Shown piece by piece: positions 1 to 9,688 of a DNA stretch of 42,902 nt (the first letter of the stretch is position 1; every line of letters starts with the position of its first letter). The position numbers and the translations under genes were made by a program. The notes under the pieces were generated by a model. That model worked only from the letters and a program-made list of their open reading frames with translations, made no database searches and was not told the DNA's origin. The stretch is from Streptomyces antimicrobicus (GTDB lineage: Bacteria; Actinomycetota; Actinomycetes; Streptomycetales; Streptomycetaceae), in contig NZ_JAJAUY010000046.1 of NCBI RefSeq assembly GCF_020532625.1, forward strand, positions 1 to 42,902. Direction: 5' to 3'.

Positions 1-547
1 CGGCCCGGCCCCACGTGATCCGCTCCGAGCGCACCCCGCTCACTCCGGCGGGCAGCCGCCGACCGCCCCACGCCGAGCGCGGCGCACCCCGGGGCGCCAC
101 CGCGGCCCGCCCCGTCACCGGGGGCTGAGCGCCGCCCGGGACACCGCACGGCGGGAACGGTACGCACACCCGCCGCCGTGAGGAACGCGCAAGGACCGAC
201 GGCCGTCGGTCGGTCAGCCGGTCGCTCAGCCGCTCGGTCGGTCGTTTCGTCCAGCCGCGTCAGCGTGGCGCCCGGCGGTTCCTCCGAGCCGGGTCACGCT
301 TGGGTCACGGAATGTCGACAACTGTTTCACCGTCACCCAGCCGCCGAGCACGCGAATACCGAACCGGCGAATTACCCGGGAGACGCCGGCGCACCCGGCC
401 GATATCGCCCTACCCCATTCCCCCCGGACGCGTCCCGCACGAGCGTCCGCGCAATTCCCAGGGCTCCCGCTCGGCAAGGAAACTGACGGCCCGTGGAACG
501 GCTTCCGAACGGACCCGTTCCGTACGACCATCTCCCTCATCATTTCT
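1..547. other. left edge of window, no gene confidently assigned
   Basis: There is no convincing complete gene here. Reading frame 3 on the plus strand is open from the window edge to a TGA at 126-128 with very high third-position G/C, so it could be the 3' end of a gene lying mostly outside the window. A second frame is also open there, so I do not call it. Positions about 200-245 contain short CGGTCGGTC-like iterations. The rest, up to the stop of the WYL gene, is less GC-biased and looks intergenic; it includes a weak hairpin at 495-521. Confidence 0.4.
495..521 (-). terminator. weak hairpin downstream of the WYL regulator
   Basis: The inverted repeat GGAACGG / CCGTTCC (7-bp stem, 13-nt loop) lies about 27 nt beyond the stop codon of the WYL-domain gene on the minus strand. 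There is no U-tract, so termination is only a possibility. Confidence 0.3.
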
Positions 548-1612
548 TCACCCGGAGGCGGTCGCGGGTGCGGTGACGGGCTGGGCGGCGGGCGCGGTGA
601 CGGGCTGGGCGGCGGGCGCGGTGACGGGCTCGGCGACCGGCGCGACCGCCGACCGCTGGACCGCCCGCCCCAGCCGGTCCCGGGCCGCCGCGATCCGCTC
701 GCGCAGCTCCGGCGGCTCCACCACGTCGAACTCGTAGCCCATCAGCAGCACGTGGACGAGCAGGTGGTCGAGGCTGGCGGCGCCGGTGCGCAGCAGGCAC
801 GACCGGTCGTCGAGCGGTTCCAGCACCCCGGCCGACGGCGAGATCTGCTGGGCCGCCTCCGCGGCCGGCGCATGGAGCCGGAGCACGGCCTGGGCGACGT
901 ACGCCCGCTGCGCGACGCCCCGGGAGACGTACGCGGCCAGGTCCTCGGCGGGCGGGGTGCGCGGGGTGAAGCGGGGGCCGTGCGGCGGGCGCGGCTCGAC
1001 GCGGTCGGCGCGGAAGGTGCGCCAGTCCGCCCGGTCCACGTCCCAGGCGACCAGGTACCAGCGGCGCTCGCTGCACACCAGGCGGTGCGGCTCGACCAGG
1101 CGGCGGGTGGTGGCGCCGTCGTGGTCGCGGTAGGCGAACCGCAGCCGCTCGCTGTCGCGGCACACGGTGGCCAGCTCGGTGAGCACGGAGGCGTCCACCG
1201 TGGAGCGCTGGGGGCAGCGCAGCATGGAGACGGTGAACTCGTTGAGCGCGGACACCCGGCGGCGCAGCCGGCCCGGCAGCACCTGCTCCAGCTTGGCCAG
1301 CGCCCGGACGGAAGCCTCACCGATCCCCTCGACGCCGTTGCCCGCGGCGGTCCGCAGACCCACCGCCACGGCCACCGCCTCGTCGTCGTCGAGCAGCAGC
1401 GGCGGCAGCTCGGCGCCGGCGCCGAGCTGGTAGCCGCCGCCGGTGCCCGGGCTGGCGTTGACGGGATACCCGAGTTCCCGCAGCCGTTCCACGTCCCGCC
1501 GGACCGTGCGGGGGGTCACGCCGAGGCGCTGCGCCAGGTCGGCGCCGGTCCATTCGCGGTGGGCCTGCAGGAGGGACAGCAGGCGCAGAAGTCGTGCGGA
1601 GGTCTCCAGCAT
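548..1612 (-). CDS. HTH/WYL-domain transcriptional regulator
   Basis: This 354-residue protein has the DeoR/HTH_11-WYL architecture. An N-terminal winged helix-turn-helix (about residues 4-60, containing WTGADLAQRLGVTPRTVRRD) is followed by a WYL domain (about 145-230, containing RRLVEPHRLVCSERRWYLVA) and a WCX-like C-terminal region. WYL regulators sense ligands or nucleic acids and control metabolic, DNA-repair or defence genes; the target here is unknown. I chose the ATG at 1612 because the HTH begins immediately after it. The open frame continues upstream only through the antisense and shifted sequence of the Rpf gene. The C-terminus ends in an Ala/Pro/Val tail made of iterated VTAPAAQP units (8-residue period), which is absent from typical members. 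The gene lies 41 nt downstream of the Rpf/LysM gene in the same direction, so the two may be co-transcribed. Confidence 0.87.
   Translation of the reverse strand: MLETSARLLRLLSLLQAHREWTGADLAQRLGVTPRTVRRDVERLRELGYPVNASPGTGGGYQLGAGAELPPLLLDDDEAVAVAVGLRTAAGNGVEGIGEASVRALAKLEQVLPGRLRRRVSALNEFTVSMLRCPQRSTVDASVLTELATVCRDSERLRFAYRDHDGATTRRLVEPHRLVCSERRWYLVAWDVDRADWRTFRADRVEPRPPHGPRFTPRTPPAEDLAAYVSRGVAQRAYVAQAVLRLHAPAAEAAQQISPSAGVLEPLDDRSCLLRTGAASLDHLLVHVLLMGYEFDVVEPPELRERIAAARDRLGRAVQRSAVAPVAEPVTAPAAQPVTAPAAQPVTAPATASG
570..640. repeat. 24-bp tandem repeat within the 3' end of the WYL gene
   Basis: A 24-bp unit beginning GCGGTGACGGGCTGGGCGG starts at 570 and 594, with a diverged third copy from 618. 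It encodes the iterated VTAPAAQP tail. The copies are identical or nearly so, suggesting recent slippage. Confidence 0.8.
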
Positions 1613-1653
1613 GGGCCCGAGTGTGCCATCGGGCCAGGACGCGCCCGGCCCCG

Positions 1654-2830
<1,177 letters not shown>

Positions 2831-2949
2831 TCCCCCGTTGAGCCCGGAGAGCCGGGAACCGCCCGGCCGCGCACCCTGTCGTGCCGTGCCGTGCGGTCCC
2901 GCTCCGTTGCTCTGCACATTGTTTCCGTCCTAGTCCGAGGAGTCACCCC

Positions 2950-3759
2950 GTGCCGCGCATGCTCGACGTCAGTGATGACGTACGCGCCGAGATCGGCGAC
3001 GAAGAAGCCGACCTGCTGCTTCGCGGTGAGACCGCGCCGGGCAGTTACGACTGCACCTCCTGCCGCACGCCGGGAGACTCCGAGCGCGAGCCCACCAGCA
3101 CCGTGCTGTTCGTCGGCGAGGAGACCGCCGTCCTCGCCTTCGCCCACGGCCGCTGCATCCCCTCGCAGGTCGTGACCGTCTCCGAGGAGCAGCTCCAGGG
3201 CGCCGTCGCCAGCATCACCGGTGAGAGCCCCGCCACCCCCGCGGCCGGCGCGCCCACCGCCGACGTGCCGCGGTCCGAGCCCGGCGGCCAGGCCGTCCTC
3301 GGCATCACCAGCGGCCTGGTCCTGATCGACGGCGACCTGCACCCCGCCCTGGTGGTCGAGCCGACCGCGCCGATCGCCCGCCCGGGCACCACCGGTCCCG
3401 GCGACGACTTCCTGCCGCTGCTCATCGAGCAGGGGTTCATCCCGGTCACCGACACCGCCGAGCTGCCCTCCCCGCTCGCCGGCTGGTCGGTGCTGCTCGC
3501 CGGCGGCCAGCTGCACGCCGTGCTCCAGCCCGGCGGCGAGGCCGGCGGTCAGGTGGCCTGGTGGCAGGCCCACCAGGCGCTGTCGGTCACCGAGGGCTGG
3601 CGGCAGGCCGTCAACAAGACCAAGCGCGTCCTCGTCTACGCCGCTCCGGTCGGCTCCATCGGCCAGCAGCCCCGCGAGGACCTGCTGCGCGACGCGCTGG
3701 ACAAGGCGGCCGCCGGGGGCAAGCTCGTGGCCGCCTCCATGCCGCTCGCCGGCACCTGA
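2950..3759 (+). CDS. conserved Streptomyces protein of unknown function
   Basis: This 269-residue soluble protein starts at a GTG preceded by GAGGAG with 7-nt spacing. The open frame extends further upstream, but the ribosome site decides this start. The N-terminal part (about residues 1-85) has a CTSC pair and a later Cys (GRCIPSQVV) that could form a small metal- or redox-sensitive unit. The C-terminal half (about 100-269) contains QAVLGITSGLVLIDGDLHPALVVEP and VLVYAAPVGSIGQQPREDLLRDALD. I recognise the sequence type as conserved in Streptomyces beside der, but I know of no assigned function. There is no signal peptide or membrane segment. A tandem array of small hairpins lies directly downstream. 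Confidence 0.85.
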   Translation: MPRMLDVSDDVRAEIGDEEADLLLRGETAPGSYDCTSCRTPGDSEREPTSTVLFVGEETAVLAFAHGRCIPSQVVTVSEEQLQGAVASITGESPATPAAGAPTADVPRSEPGGQAVLGITSGLVLIDGDLHPALVVEPTAPIARPGTTGPGDDFLPLLIEQGFIPVTDTAELPSPLAGWSVLLAGGQLHAVLQPGGEAGGQVAWWQAHQALSVTEGWRQAVNKTKRVLVYAAPVGSIGQQPREDLLRDALDKAAAGGKLVAASMPLAGT

Positions 3760-3773
3760 GCCGCCGCTCCCGA

Positions 3774-3836
3774 CGCGGGAGAACTCCCCTCGCGGGAGAA
3801 CTCCCCTCGCGGGGGAACGCCCCTGCCGGGGAACGC
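3774..3836. repeat. 17-bp tandem repeat of small hairpins
   Basis: There are three full copies and one partial copy of a 17-bp unit: CGCGGGAGAACTCCCCT at 3774 and 3791, a diverged copy at 3808, and a partial copy from 3825. Each unit folds on itself (GGGAG-AA-CTCCC or GGGG-AACG-CCCC). The array starts 15 nt after the stop of the 2950-3759 gene. Confidence 0.85.
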
Positions 3837-3854
3837 ATCCGCCGCCGTCCGGTC

Positions 3855-3879
3855 CCGCCGTCCCGGGGCCCGACGGCGG
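3855..3879 (+). terminator. hairpin downstream of the 2950-3759 gene
   Basis: CCGCCGTC-N9-GACGGCGG forms a perfect 8-bp stem; a competing GCCGCCGTC at 3841-3849 can pair with the same right arm. It has no U-tract, but such hairpins commonly end transcripts in Streptomyces. The remainder up to 4024 holds no recognisable gene. Confidence 0.5.
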
Positions 3880-4024
3880 CGGCGGCATGTCCGTTTCCGT
3901 GCGCCGGAGTCCGGGCGGCGGCAGGTGCCTCGGCCGACTGCCGGACGCCGGCGGCACGCCCCGGACATCGGCGTTTTTCGCTCGGCCCCCGCATCCGTAA
4001 GCCATCGGGTTCGTTGGCTGATAC

Positions 4025-4459
4025 GTGCATTCACACGACCCCTCCCGCGCCCCGTCCTTCCACAGCCCCACCCCCATCTACGACGCGCTGTACTCGGAGT
4101 ACCTGCGCTCGTTCCGGGCCCTGCCGGGCGATCGTACGGGTGAGGAGGACCTCGGCTTCACGGCCTTCGGCAGCTACGGTCCCGGCTCCGGCGGCGCCTC
4201 CGGTTCGGGGGCCGGCTCCCTCGTCGGCGCCGGCTCCGCCGCAGGCGGGTACCCCACCTTCAGCAGTGTCAGCGGATGGAACGGTTCCGCATGGCAGACC
4301 GACCCTTGGCAGACGGTCCACGCCCCCGCCCAGCAGCCCCAGCCGCTGTACGCCGCGGCCGCCTCCGGCTCGGGCACGTACGGCAACGGGCGGCAGCACC
4401 AGACCGGGATGCACCACATCCCGGCGGCCCTGCCGCCCGCTCCGCGCCGGGGCTACTGA
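4025..4459 (+). CDS. small conserved Streptomyces protein of unknown function
   Basis: This 144-residue protein starts at a GTG (4025) and shows no clear Shine-Dalgarno. The N-terminus (residues 1-50: SPTPIYDALYSEYLRSFRALPGDR and TGEEDLGF) is the conserved part and looks like a short helical motif. The rest is a Gly/Ser/Ala-, Gln- and Tyr-rich low-complexity tail ending PRRGY. There are no membrane segments or catalytic motifs. I recognise proteins with this N-terminus as a small Streptomyces family usually found next to der; their role is unknown. It is convergent with der, with 59 bp and a hairpin between them. Confidence 0.72.
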   Translation: MHSHDPSRAPSFHSPTPIYDALYSEYLRSFRALPGDRTGEEDLGFTAFGSYGPGSGGASGSGAGSLVGAGSAAGGYPTFSSVSGWNGSAWQTDPWQTVHAPAQQPQPLYAAAASGSGTYGNGRQHQTGMHHIPAALPPAPRRGY

Positions 4460-4492
4460 CCGCCCCCGCCGCTCACCGCCGCGCCACTGCCG

Positions 4493-4510
4493 GGCGGCCT
4501 CGCGGCCGCC
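4493..4510. terminator. bidirectional hairpin between convergent genes
   Basis: GGCGGCC-TCGC-GGCCGCC (7-bp stem, 4-nt loop) lies between the plus-strand gene ending at 4459 and der ending at 4519, placed to terminate both. Confidence 0.6.
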
Positions 4511-4518
4511 GGCCGCCG

Positions 4519-5982
4519 CTACTTCTTCTTCGCCGCCTTGCTGCCGCGCTTCTCCCGCACCCGCACCGAGATGTGGATCGGGGTGCCCTCGAAGCCGAAC
4601 TCCTCGCGCAGCCGGCGCTCGACGAAGCGCCGGTAGCCGTGCTCCAGGAAGCCCGAGGCGAAGAGCACGAACCGCGGCGGCTTGGTGCCGGCCTGGGTGC
4701 CGAACAGGATGCGCGGCTGCTTGCCGCCGCGGATCGGGTGCGGGTGGGCGGCGACCAGCTCGCCCAGGAAGGCGTTGAGGCGGCCCGTCGGGACCCGGGT
4801 CTCCCAGCCCGCAAGGGCCGTCTCGATCGCCGGGACCAGCTTCTCCATGTGACGGCCGGTCAGCGCCGAGACGTTCACCCGGGGCGCCCACGCGACCTGC
4901 TGCATCTCGGTCTCGATCTCGCGCTCGAGGTAGTAGCGGCGCTCCTCGTCGAGGGTGTCCCACTTGTTGTACGCGATCACCAGCGCCCGGCCGGCCTCGA
5001 CCGCCATGGTGATGATGCGCTGGTCCTGGACGCTGATCGACTCGCTCGCGTCGATCAGGACGACGGCGACCTCCGCCTTCTCCACGGCCGCGGCCGTGCG
5101 CAGGGAGGCGTAGTAGTCGGCGCCCTGCTGGAGGTGGACGCGCTTGCGGATGCCGGCGGTGTCCACGAACTTCCAGGTCACGCCGCCGAGCTCGATCAGC
5201 TCGTCGACGGGGTCGCGGGTGGTGCCCGCCAGCTCGTTGACGACCACGCGCTCCTCGCGCGCCACCTTGTTGAGCAGCGAGGACTTGCCGACGTTGGGAC
5301 GGCCGATCAGGGCGATCCGGCGCGGGCCGCCGAGCGCGGTCCCGCCGAAGGTCTGCGCGGGGGCCTCCGGCAGCACGGCGAGGACCTGGTCGAGCAGGTC
5401 GCCGGTGCCGCGGCCGTGCAGGGCGGAGACCGGGTAGGGCTCACCGAGGCCGAGGGACCACAGGTAGGCGGCGTCGGCCTCGCCGGACTGGCCGTCCACC
5501 TTGTTGGCGGCCAGGACCACCGGCTTGCCGGCGCGGCGCAGCAGCTTGACGACGGCCTCGTCGGTGTCGGTCGCGCCGACCTTGGCGTCCACCACGAAGA
5601 CGACCGCGTCGGCGGCCTCGATGGCGTACTCGGCCTGGGCGGCGACGGAGGCGTCGATGCCGAGGACGTCCTGCTCCCAGCCGCCGGTGTCGACGACCTT
5701 GAAGCGGCGGCCCGCCCACTCGGCCTCGTAGGTGACCCGGTCGCGGGTGACGCCGGGCTTGTCCTCGACGACCGCCTCGCGGCGGCCGATGATGCGGTTC
5801 ACCAGGGTCGACTTGCCGACGTTCGGCCGGCCGACGACGGCGAGGACCGGGAGGGGGCCGTGGCCGGCCTCCTCGATGGCGCCCTCGACGTCCTCGATGT
5901 CGAAGCCCTCTTCCGCGGCGAGCTCCATGAACTCCGCGTACTCGGCGTCGCCAAGCGCTCCGTGGTCGTGCTGGTCGTTCAT
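4519..5982 (-). CDS. der: ribosome-associated GTPase Der (EngA)
   Basis: Der is a double-GTPase needed for assembly of the 50S subunit. The 487-residue protein has two G domains: GRPNVGKS at 51-58 and again at 227-234, with DTGG and DTAG switch II motifs and NKVD and NKWD base-specificity motifs. A KH-like C-terminal domain ends in a Lys-rich tail (GSKAAKKK). I chose the ATG at 5982 because GAGGAA lies just upstream. An acidic N-terminal extension of about 45 residues precedes the first G domain, as is usual in actinobacteria. It is the last gene of the tyrA-cmk-plsC-der run, 75 nt after the acyltransferase. Confidence 0.97.
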   Translation of the reverse strand: MNDQHDHGALGDAEYAEFMELAAEEGFDIEDVEGAIEEAGHGPLPVLAVVGRPNVGKSTLVNRIIGRREAVVEDKPGVTRDRVTYEAEWAGRRFKVVDTGGWEQDVLGIDASVAAQAEYAIEAADAVVFVVDAKVGATDTDEAVVKLLRRAGKPVVLAANKVDGQSGEADAAYLWSLGLGEPYPVSALHGRGTGDLLDQVLAVLPEAPAQTFGGTALGGPRRIALIGRPNVGKSSLLNKVAREERVVVNELAGTTRDPVDELIELGGVTWKFVDTAGIRKRVHLQQGADYYASLRTAAAVEKAEVAVVLIDASESISVQDQRIITMAVEAGRALVIAYNKWDTLDEERRYYLEREIETEMQQVAWAPRVNVSALTGRHMEKLVPAIETALAGWETRVPTGRLNAFLGELVAAHPHPIRGGKQPRILFGTQAGTKPPRFVLFASGFLEHGYRRFVERRLREEFGFEGTPIHISVRVREKRGSKAAKKK

Positions 5983-6057
5983 GAAGTCCGTTCCTCGTCG
6001 TTCGTGGTGGTCGGTGGCGCCCGCGGGCGGGCCCACTACTGGTTCAAGTCTCGCAGC

Positions 6058-6726
6058 TCAGACCTGCTCGGGCGCCCGTTCGCGCCCGGTCAGGCGCCTG
6101 GCGTCCGCCAGGTGGGCCGTGAGGTGCTCCTGGATGCGTACGGTGGCCGCGTCGAGCGCGGCCCGCGTGCGCCGGCCGGAGCCGTCGCCGGCGGCGAAGG
6201 GATCGCCGAAGACGATGTCGACGCGGCTGCGCAGCGGCGGCAGGCCCTTGATCAGCCGGCCGCGGCGCTCGCTGCTGCCCAGCACCGCCACCGGCACGAT
6301 CGGGGCCCCCGACCGTACGGCGAAGTACGCGAGGCCGGCCCGCAGGGAGGCGAAGTCGCCCTCGCCCCGGGTGCCCTCGGGGAAGATCCCGAGGGCGCCG
6401 CCGTCGCTCAGCACGCCGAGCGCGCGGGTGACGGCGGTGCGGTCGGTGCCGGACCGGTCGACGTCGATCTGGCCGATGCCCTGCAGGAAGGGGCCGAGGG
6501 GGCCGACGAAGGCCTCCTTCTTGATCAGGAAGTGCACCGGTCGCGGTGCCGTCCCCATCAGCATCGGCCCGTCGATGTTGTGGGCGTGGTTGACCGCGAG
6601 GATGACCGGGCCGGAGGCCGGTACCTTCCAGGCGCCGAGCACGCGGGGCCTCCACAGCCCGTACATGAGCCCGATGCCGATCCGCCGCCCGACCGCCGCA
6701 CCCTTGGGGGAGGGCGTCGCAGTCAC
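6058..6726 (-). CDS. 1-acyl-glycerol-3-phosphate acyltransferase family protein
   Basis: This 222-residue PlsC-family acyltransferase transfers an acyl chain to a lysophospholipid or similar acceptor at the membrane. It has the NHAHNID form of the NHx4D catalytic motif (about residue 42) and FPEGTRG for acceptor phosphate binding, followed by a typical PIVPVAV strand. The start is the GTG at 6726, which overlaps the cmk stop codon (GTGA, 4 nt), so the two are translationally coupled. The cmk-plsC-der order is conserved in actinobacteria. The exact acyl acceptor cannot be told from sequence. Confidence 0.92.
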   Translation of the reverse strand: MTATPSPKGAAVGRRIGIGLMYGLWRPRVLGAWKVPASGPVILAVNHAHNIDGPMLMGTAPRPVHFLIKKEAFVGPLGPFLQGIGQIDVDRSGTDRTAVTRALGVLSDGGALGIFPEGTRGEGDFASLRAGLAYFAVRSGAPIVPVAVLGSSERRGRLIKGLPPLRSRVDIVFGDPFAAGDGSGRRTRAALDAATVRIQEHLTAHLADARRLTGRERAPEQV

Positions 6727-7421
6727 TTGCCGGCCGTCCGCTTCTCCTCCACGAGGGCCACCACGTGCGCGATCACCTGGTCCAGGGTCAGCGCGGTGGT
6801 GTCGACCTCGACGGCGTCGTCGGCCTTGGCCAGCGGGGAGGTCTTGCGGCCGGAGTCGGCCGCGTCCCGCTTGATCAGGGCCTCCTTGGTGGCCGCGAGG
6901 TCCGCGGCCTCCTTGCCCGCCAGCTCGCCGTTGCGGCGGGCGGCACGGGCCTCGGCGGACGCCGTCAGGAAGATCTTCAGGTCGGCGTCGGGGAGCACGG
7001 TGGTGCCGATGTCGCGGCCCTCGACCACGATCCCGTCCCGGGCCCCGGCGGCGATGCGCCGCTGCAGCTCGGTGATCAGGGTGCGCACCTCGGGCACGGC
7101 GCTGACGGCGCTGACCTTGGAGGTGACCTCCTGGGTGCGGATCGGGCCGGAGGCGTCCAGGCCGTCGACCGTGATGGTGGGCGCGGACGGGTCGGTGCCG
7201 GACTCGATGACCGGCTTGCCCGCGGCCACGGCGACGGCGTGCGGGTCGTCGGTGTCCACGCCGTTGGTGATCATCCACCAGGTGATGGCCCGGTACTGGG
7301 CACCGGTGTCCAGGTAGCGCAGCCCGAGCTGGGCGGCCACGGCCTTGGAGGTGCTGGACTTGCCCGTGCCGGAGGGACCGTCGATGGCGACGATCACGGC
7401 GGACGGAGCGGCGGTTTCCAC
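6723..7421 (-). CDS. cmk: cytidylate kinase
   Basis: This enzyme phosphorylates CMP and dCMP to the diphosphates using ATP. The 232-residue protein has the P-loop IDGPSGTGKSST near the N-terminus, YLDTGAQYRA for the nucleotide site, VVEGRDIGTTVLPDADLKIFL and the RRNGE lid region. The start is the GTG at 7421, with AGGAAGG about 10 nt upstream. The stop overlaps the plsC start. It lies 109 nt downstream of tyrA; the gap holds an imperfect hairpin (GGGCGC/GCGCCC at 7458-7475), so co-transcription with tyrA is likely but not certain. Confidence 0.96.
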   Translation of the reverse strand: METAAPSAVIVAIDGPSGTGKSSTSKAVAAQLGLRYLDTGAQYRAITWWMITNGVDTDDPHAVAVAAGKPVIESGTDPSAPTITVDGLDASGPIRTQEVTSKVSAVSAVPEVRTLITELQRRIAAGARDGIVVEGRDIGTTVLPDADLKIFLTASAEARAARRNGELAGKEAADLAATKEALIKRDAADSGRKTSPLAKADDAVEVDTTALTLDQVIAHVVALVEEKRTAGK

Positions 7422-7530
7422 GGGGCGTGCGCCTTCCTGGTCGGACGTGCGGGTTCCGGGCGCGCCAAAGCGCCCCTGTCCAAGGTTACCGGCCCGACGC
7501 GGCTGGGCCTTCCGCGCGCAGGCGGGGGCC

Positions 7531-8619
7531 CTACTGCTGCCGCAGCGCCCAGCCGCGTTCGCGCAGTTCGGCGGTGAGGACCGCGGCCGCCCGCGGCTCC
7601 ACCATGAGCTGCACCAGGCCCGCCTGCTGCCCGGTGGCGTGCTCGATGCGGACGTCCTCCACGTTGACCCCGGCGCGGCCGGCGTCGGCGAAGATCCGGG
7701 CCAGCTCGCCCGGCCGGTCGCTGATGAAGACCGCCACGGTCTCGTACTGGGCCGGGGCGGCGCCGTGCTTGCCCGGCACCCGGTCCCGGCCGGCGTTGCC
7801 GCGGCGCAGCACGTCCTCGATGCCCTTGGCACCGCGGCGGCGGTCGGAGGCGTCGGCGGACTGCAGGCCGCGCAGCGCGTGCACGGTCTCCTCCAGGTCG
7901 GCGGCGATGCCGGCGAGCACGTCGGCGACCGGCCCGGGGTTGGCGGAGAGGATCTCCACCCACATCCGGGGGTCGGAGGCGGCGATCCGGGTCACGTCGC
8001 GGATGCCCTGGCCGCACAGCCGTACGGCGGACTCCTCGGCCTCCTCCAGGCGGGCCGCGACCATGCTGGAGACCAGCTGCGGGGTGTGGGAGACCAGCGC
8101 GACGGCCCGGTCGTGGGCGTCGGCGTCCATGACCACCGGCACGGCCCGGCACAGGGCGACGAGCTCCAGCGCCAGGTTCAGCACCTCGTGGTCGGTCTCG
8201 CGGGTCGGCGTGAGCACCCAGGGGCGGCCCTCGAAGAGGTCGGCGGTGGCGGCCAGCGGCCCGGACCGCTCCTTGCCGGCCATCGGGTGGGTCCCGATGT
8301 ACGAGCTGACGTCCACGCCCCGGGACTCCAGCTCGCGCCGCGGTCCGCCCTTGACACTGGCGACGTCCACGTACGCGCGCGCCAGGCCCCGGCCGATCGC
8401 GTCCGCGAGCGCGTCGGCGACGTGGGCCGGGGGCACGGCGACGATCGCGAGGTCCACCGGGCCCTCGGGCGGCTCGTACGTGCCGGCGCCGAGCGAGGCG
8501 GCCGTCCGCGCGGCGGCGGGGTCGTGGTCGGACAGGTGCACGGTCACCCCGCGCCCGGCCAGCGCGAGCGCCGCGGAGGTGCCGATCAGCCCGGTTCCGA
8601 TGACGACGGCGGTTCTCAC
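7531..8619 (-). CDS. tyrA: prephenate dehydrogenase with ACT domain
   Basis: TyrA makes 4-hydroxyphenylpyruvate (or arogenate-derived tyrosine) from prephenate using NAD(P). The 362-residue protein opens with a Rossmann motif (VVIGTGLIGTSAALALA), has the catalytic-region sequence YIGTHPMAGKERSG, then VVMDADAHDRAVALVSHTPQ. It ends with an ACT-like regulatory domain (about residues 290-362, VAVFISDRPGELARIFADAG). The ACT domain suggests feedback control by an amino acid, most likely tyrosine. The GTG at 8619 is supported by GAGGAG with 9-nt spacing. It heads the tyrA-cmk-plsC-der run. Confidence 0.95.
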   Translation of the reverse strand: MRTAVVIGTGLIGTSAALALAGRGVTVHLSDHDPAAARTAASLGAGTYEPPEGPVDLAIVAVPPAHVADALADAIGRGLARAYVDVASVKGGPRRELESRGVDVSSYIGTHPMAGKERSGPLAATADLFEGRPWVLTPTRETDHEVLNLALELVALCRAVPVVMDADAHDRAVALVSHTPQLVSSMVAARLEEAEESAVRLCGQGIRDVTRIAASDPRMWVEILSANPGPVADVLAGIAADLEETVHALRGLQSADASDRRRGAKGIEDVLRRGNAGRDRVPGKHGAAPAQYETVAVFISDRPGELARIFADAGRAGVNVEDVRIEHATGQQAGLVQLMVEPRAAAVLTAELRERGWALRQQ

Positions 8620-8700
8620 GTGGGGGCGCTCCTCGGTTGCTGCACGGGTCGGCGTGATCAGCGTAGCCAGCGTCGGCCGCCGGCGGACGCCGGGGGGAGG

Positions 8701-8720
8701 CCCCGCTCCCCCGGGCGGGG
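8701..8720 (-). terminator. hairpin after the YidB-like gene
   Basis: CCCCGC-N8-GCGGGG lies 10 nt beyond the stop codon of the minus-strand YidB-like gene, in the 110-bp gap before tyrA. Confidence 0.5.
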
Positions 8721-8729
8721 CGGCGCGGG

Positions 8730-9155
8730 TCAGAACTTCTGCCGGCGGATGATGTCCTCCAGCGAACCGGAGGGCACCTGCCCCTCGGGCGTCAGCTGGT
8801 CGACCACCTGCGGCAGCTGCCGGGCGATCTGGTCCGCGGCCTGGTCGGGGCTGACCCCGGCCTGCCGCGCCGCCTGCTGGAGGGTGTCGTCCGGCAGCGC
8901 CTGCTTGACCTGGTCGGGGGTCAGGGGCTCGTTGTCGCCGGTCCCGATCCACGACTGCGCCTGGTCCGCCAGGCCGGCCTTGGCCAGCATGTCCAGCAGT
9001 CCGCCGAGCGGGTTGCCGTCGGCTGCCCGGGCACCGCCGCCGCCCAGCAGGCCGCCGAGCAGCGAGCCGAGGACGTTGCCGCCGGCGGCGGCGCTGCCGC
9101 CCGGGCCGCCGCCGAGGAGGCCGCCGAGCAGCGAGCCGAGGACGTTTCCCGCCAT
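8730..9155 (-). CDS. YidB family (DUF937) protein
   Basis: This 141-residue protein begins with two copies of the motif NVLGSLLGGLLGGG (residues about 4-17 and 27-40), separated by a Gly/Ala spacer. It then has a helical DUF937/YidB-like domain (LTPDQVKQALPDDTLQQAA, SPDQAADQIARQLPQVVDQLTPEG). The family is widespread but its function is not established. The tandem Gly-Leu repeats are hydrophobic but short, so I do not call a membrane anchor. The ATG at 9155 is preceded by AAAGG. It is divergent from the DUF952 gene. Confidence 0.85.
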   Translation of the reverse strand: MAGNVLGSLLGGLLGGGPGGSAAAGGNVLGSLLGGLLGGGGARAADGNPLGGLLDMLAKAGLADQAQSWIGTGDNEPLTPDQVKQALPDDTLQQAARQAGVSPDQAADQIARQLPQVVDQLTPEGQVPSGSLEDIIRRQKF

Positions 9156-9250
9156 GGTCGTGCCTTTCGCCGGGGGACGGGGATCACGGCCAATGTCGCC
9201 CGGACCGCCGCGTGCCGCCACCGGGCGGTGTCCTGCGGTACAACGTGGGC

Positions 9251-9592
9251 ATGATCTTCCACATCGTCCCGCTCGCCGACTGGTCGGCCCGTCCCGAGCT
9301 GCCGTACGCGCCGCCCTCGCTCGATTCCGAGGGCTTCGTGCACTGTTCGGCGGACCGGCCGACCGCGCTGGAGATCGCCGACCGGTACTACCGGGACGTC
9401 CCGGGCACGCTGCTGGCCGTCGAGCTCGACGAGCGCGCCCTGACCTCCGAGGTGAGCCGGGAGGGCGAGGCGGGGGCCCGCTACCCGCACGTGCACGGCC
9501 CGCTGGACCGGGCCGCCGCCGCCCGGCTGTGGGAGGTCGTCCGGGAACCGGGCCGGCCGGCCGCCCTCGTCCCGTGGGAACCGGGCGCCTGA
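9251..9592 (+). CDS. DUF952 domain protein
   Basis: This 113-residue single-domain protein has the DUF952 pattern: IFHIVPLADW at the N-terminus, EGFVHCSADRP, LLAVELDERAL and RYPHVHGPLDRAAA with the conserved HVHG. The function of the family is unknown; the conserved His/Ser/Glu pattern hints at an enzyme. I chose the ATG at 9251. A GTG two codons upstream is possible. There is no Shine-Dalgarno, and a TACAAC box 6 nt before the ATG suggests a leaderless transcript. It is 96 nt upstream of the Rieske gene in the same direction. Confidence 0.85.
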   Translation: MIFHIVPLADWSARPELPYAPPSLDSEGFVHCSADRPTALEIADRYYRDVPGTLLAVELDERALTSEVSREGEAGARYPHVHGPLDRAAAARLWEVVREPGRPAALVPWEPGA

Positions 9593-9688
9593 CCGGCGCG
9601 GCGTACGCCCGCCGCCCCGCGGCGGGGTCCAGGATGCTGCTCGCCGTCCCGGTCGCGCACCGGCCGGGAGACGAAGCGAGGAGATGTC

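Noticed and set aside
178..543. Two overlapping short open frames at the left edge (102 and 105 codons)
   Set aside because: Neither has the strong third-position G/C of the real genes here, a ribosome site, or a recognisable product.
4276..7317. A 1013-codon plus-strand open frame antisense to der, plsC and cmk
   Set aside because: It is a mirror of well-supported minus-strand genes. Long antisense frames arise from extreme GC3, and it has no recognisable domain or ribosome site.
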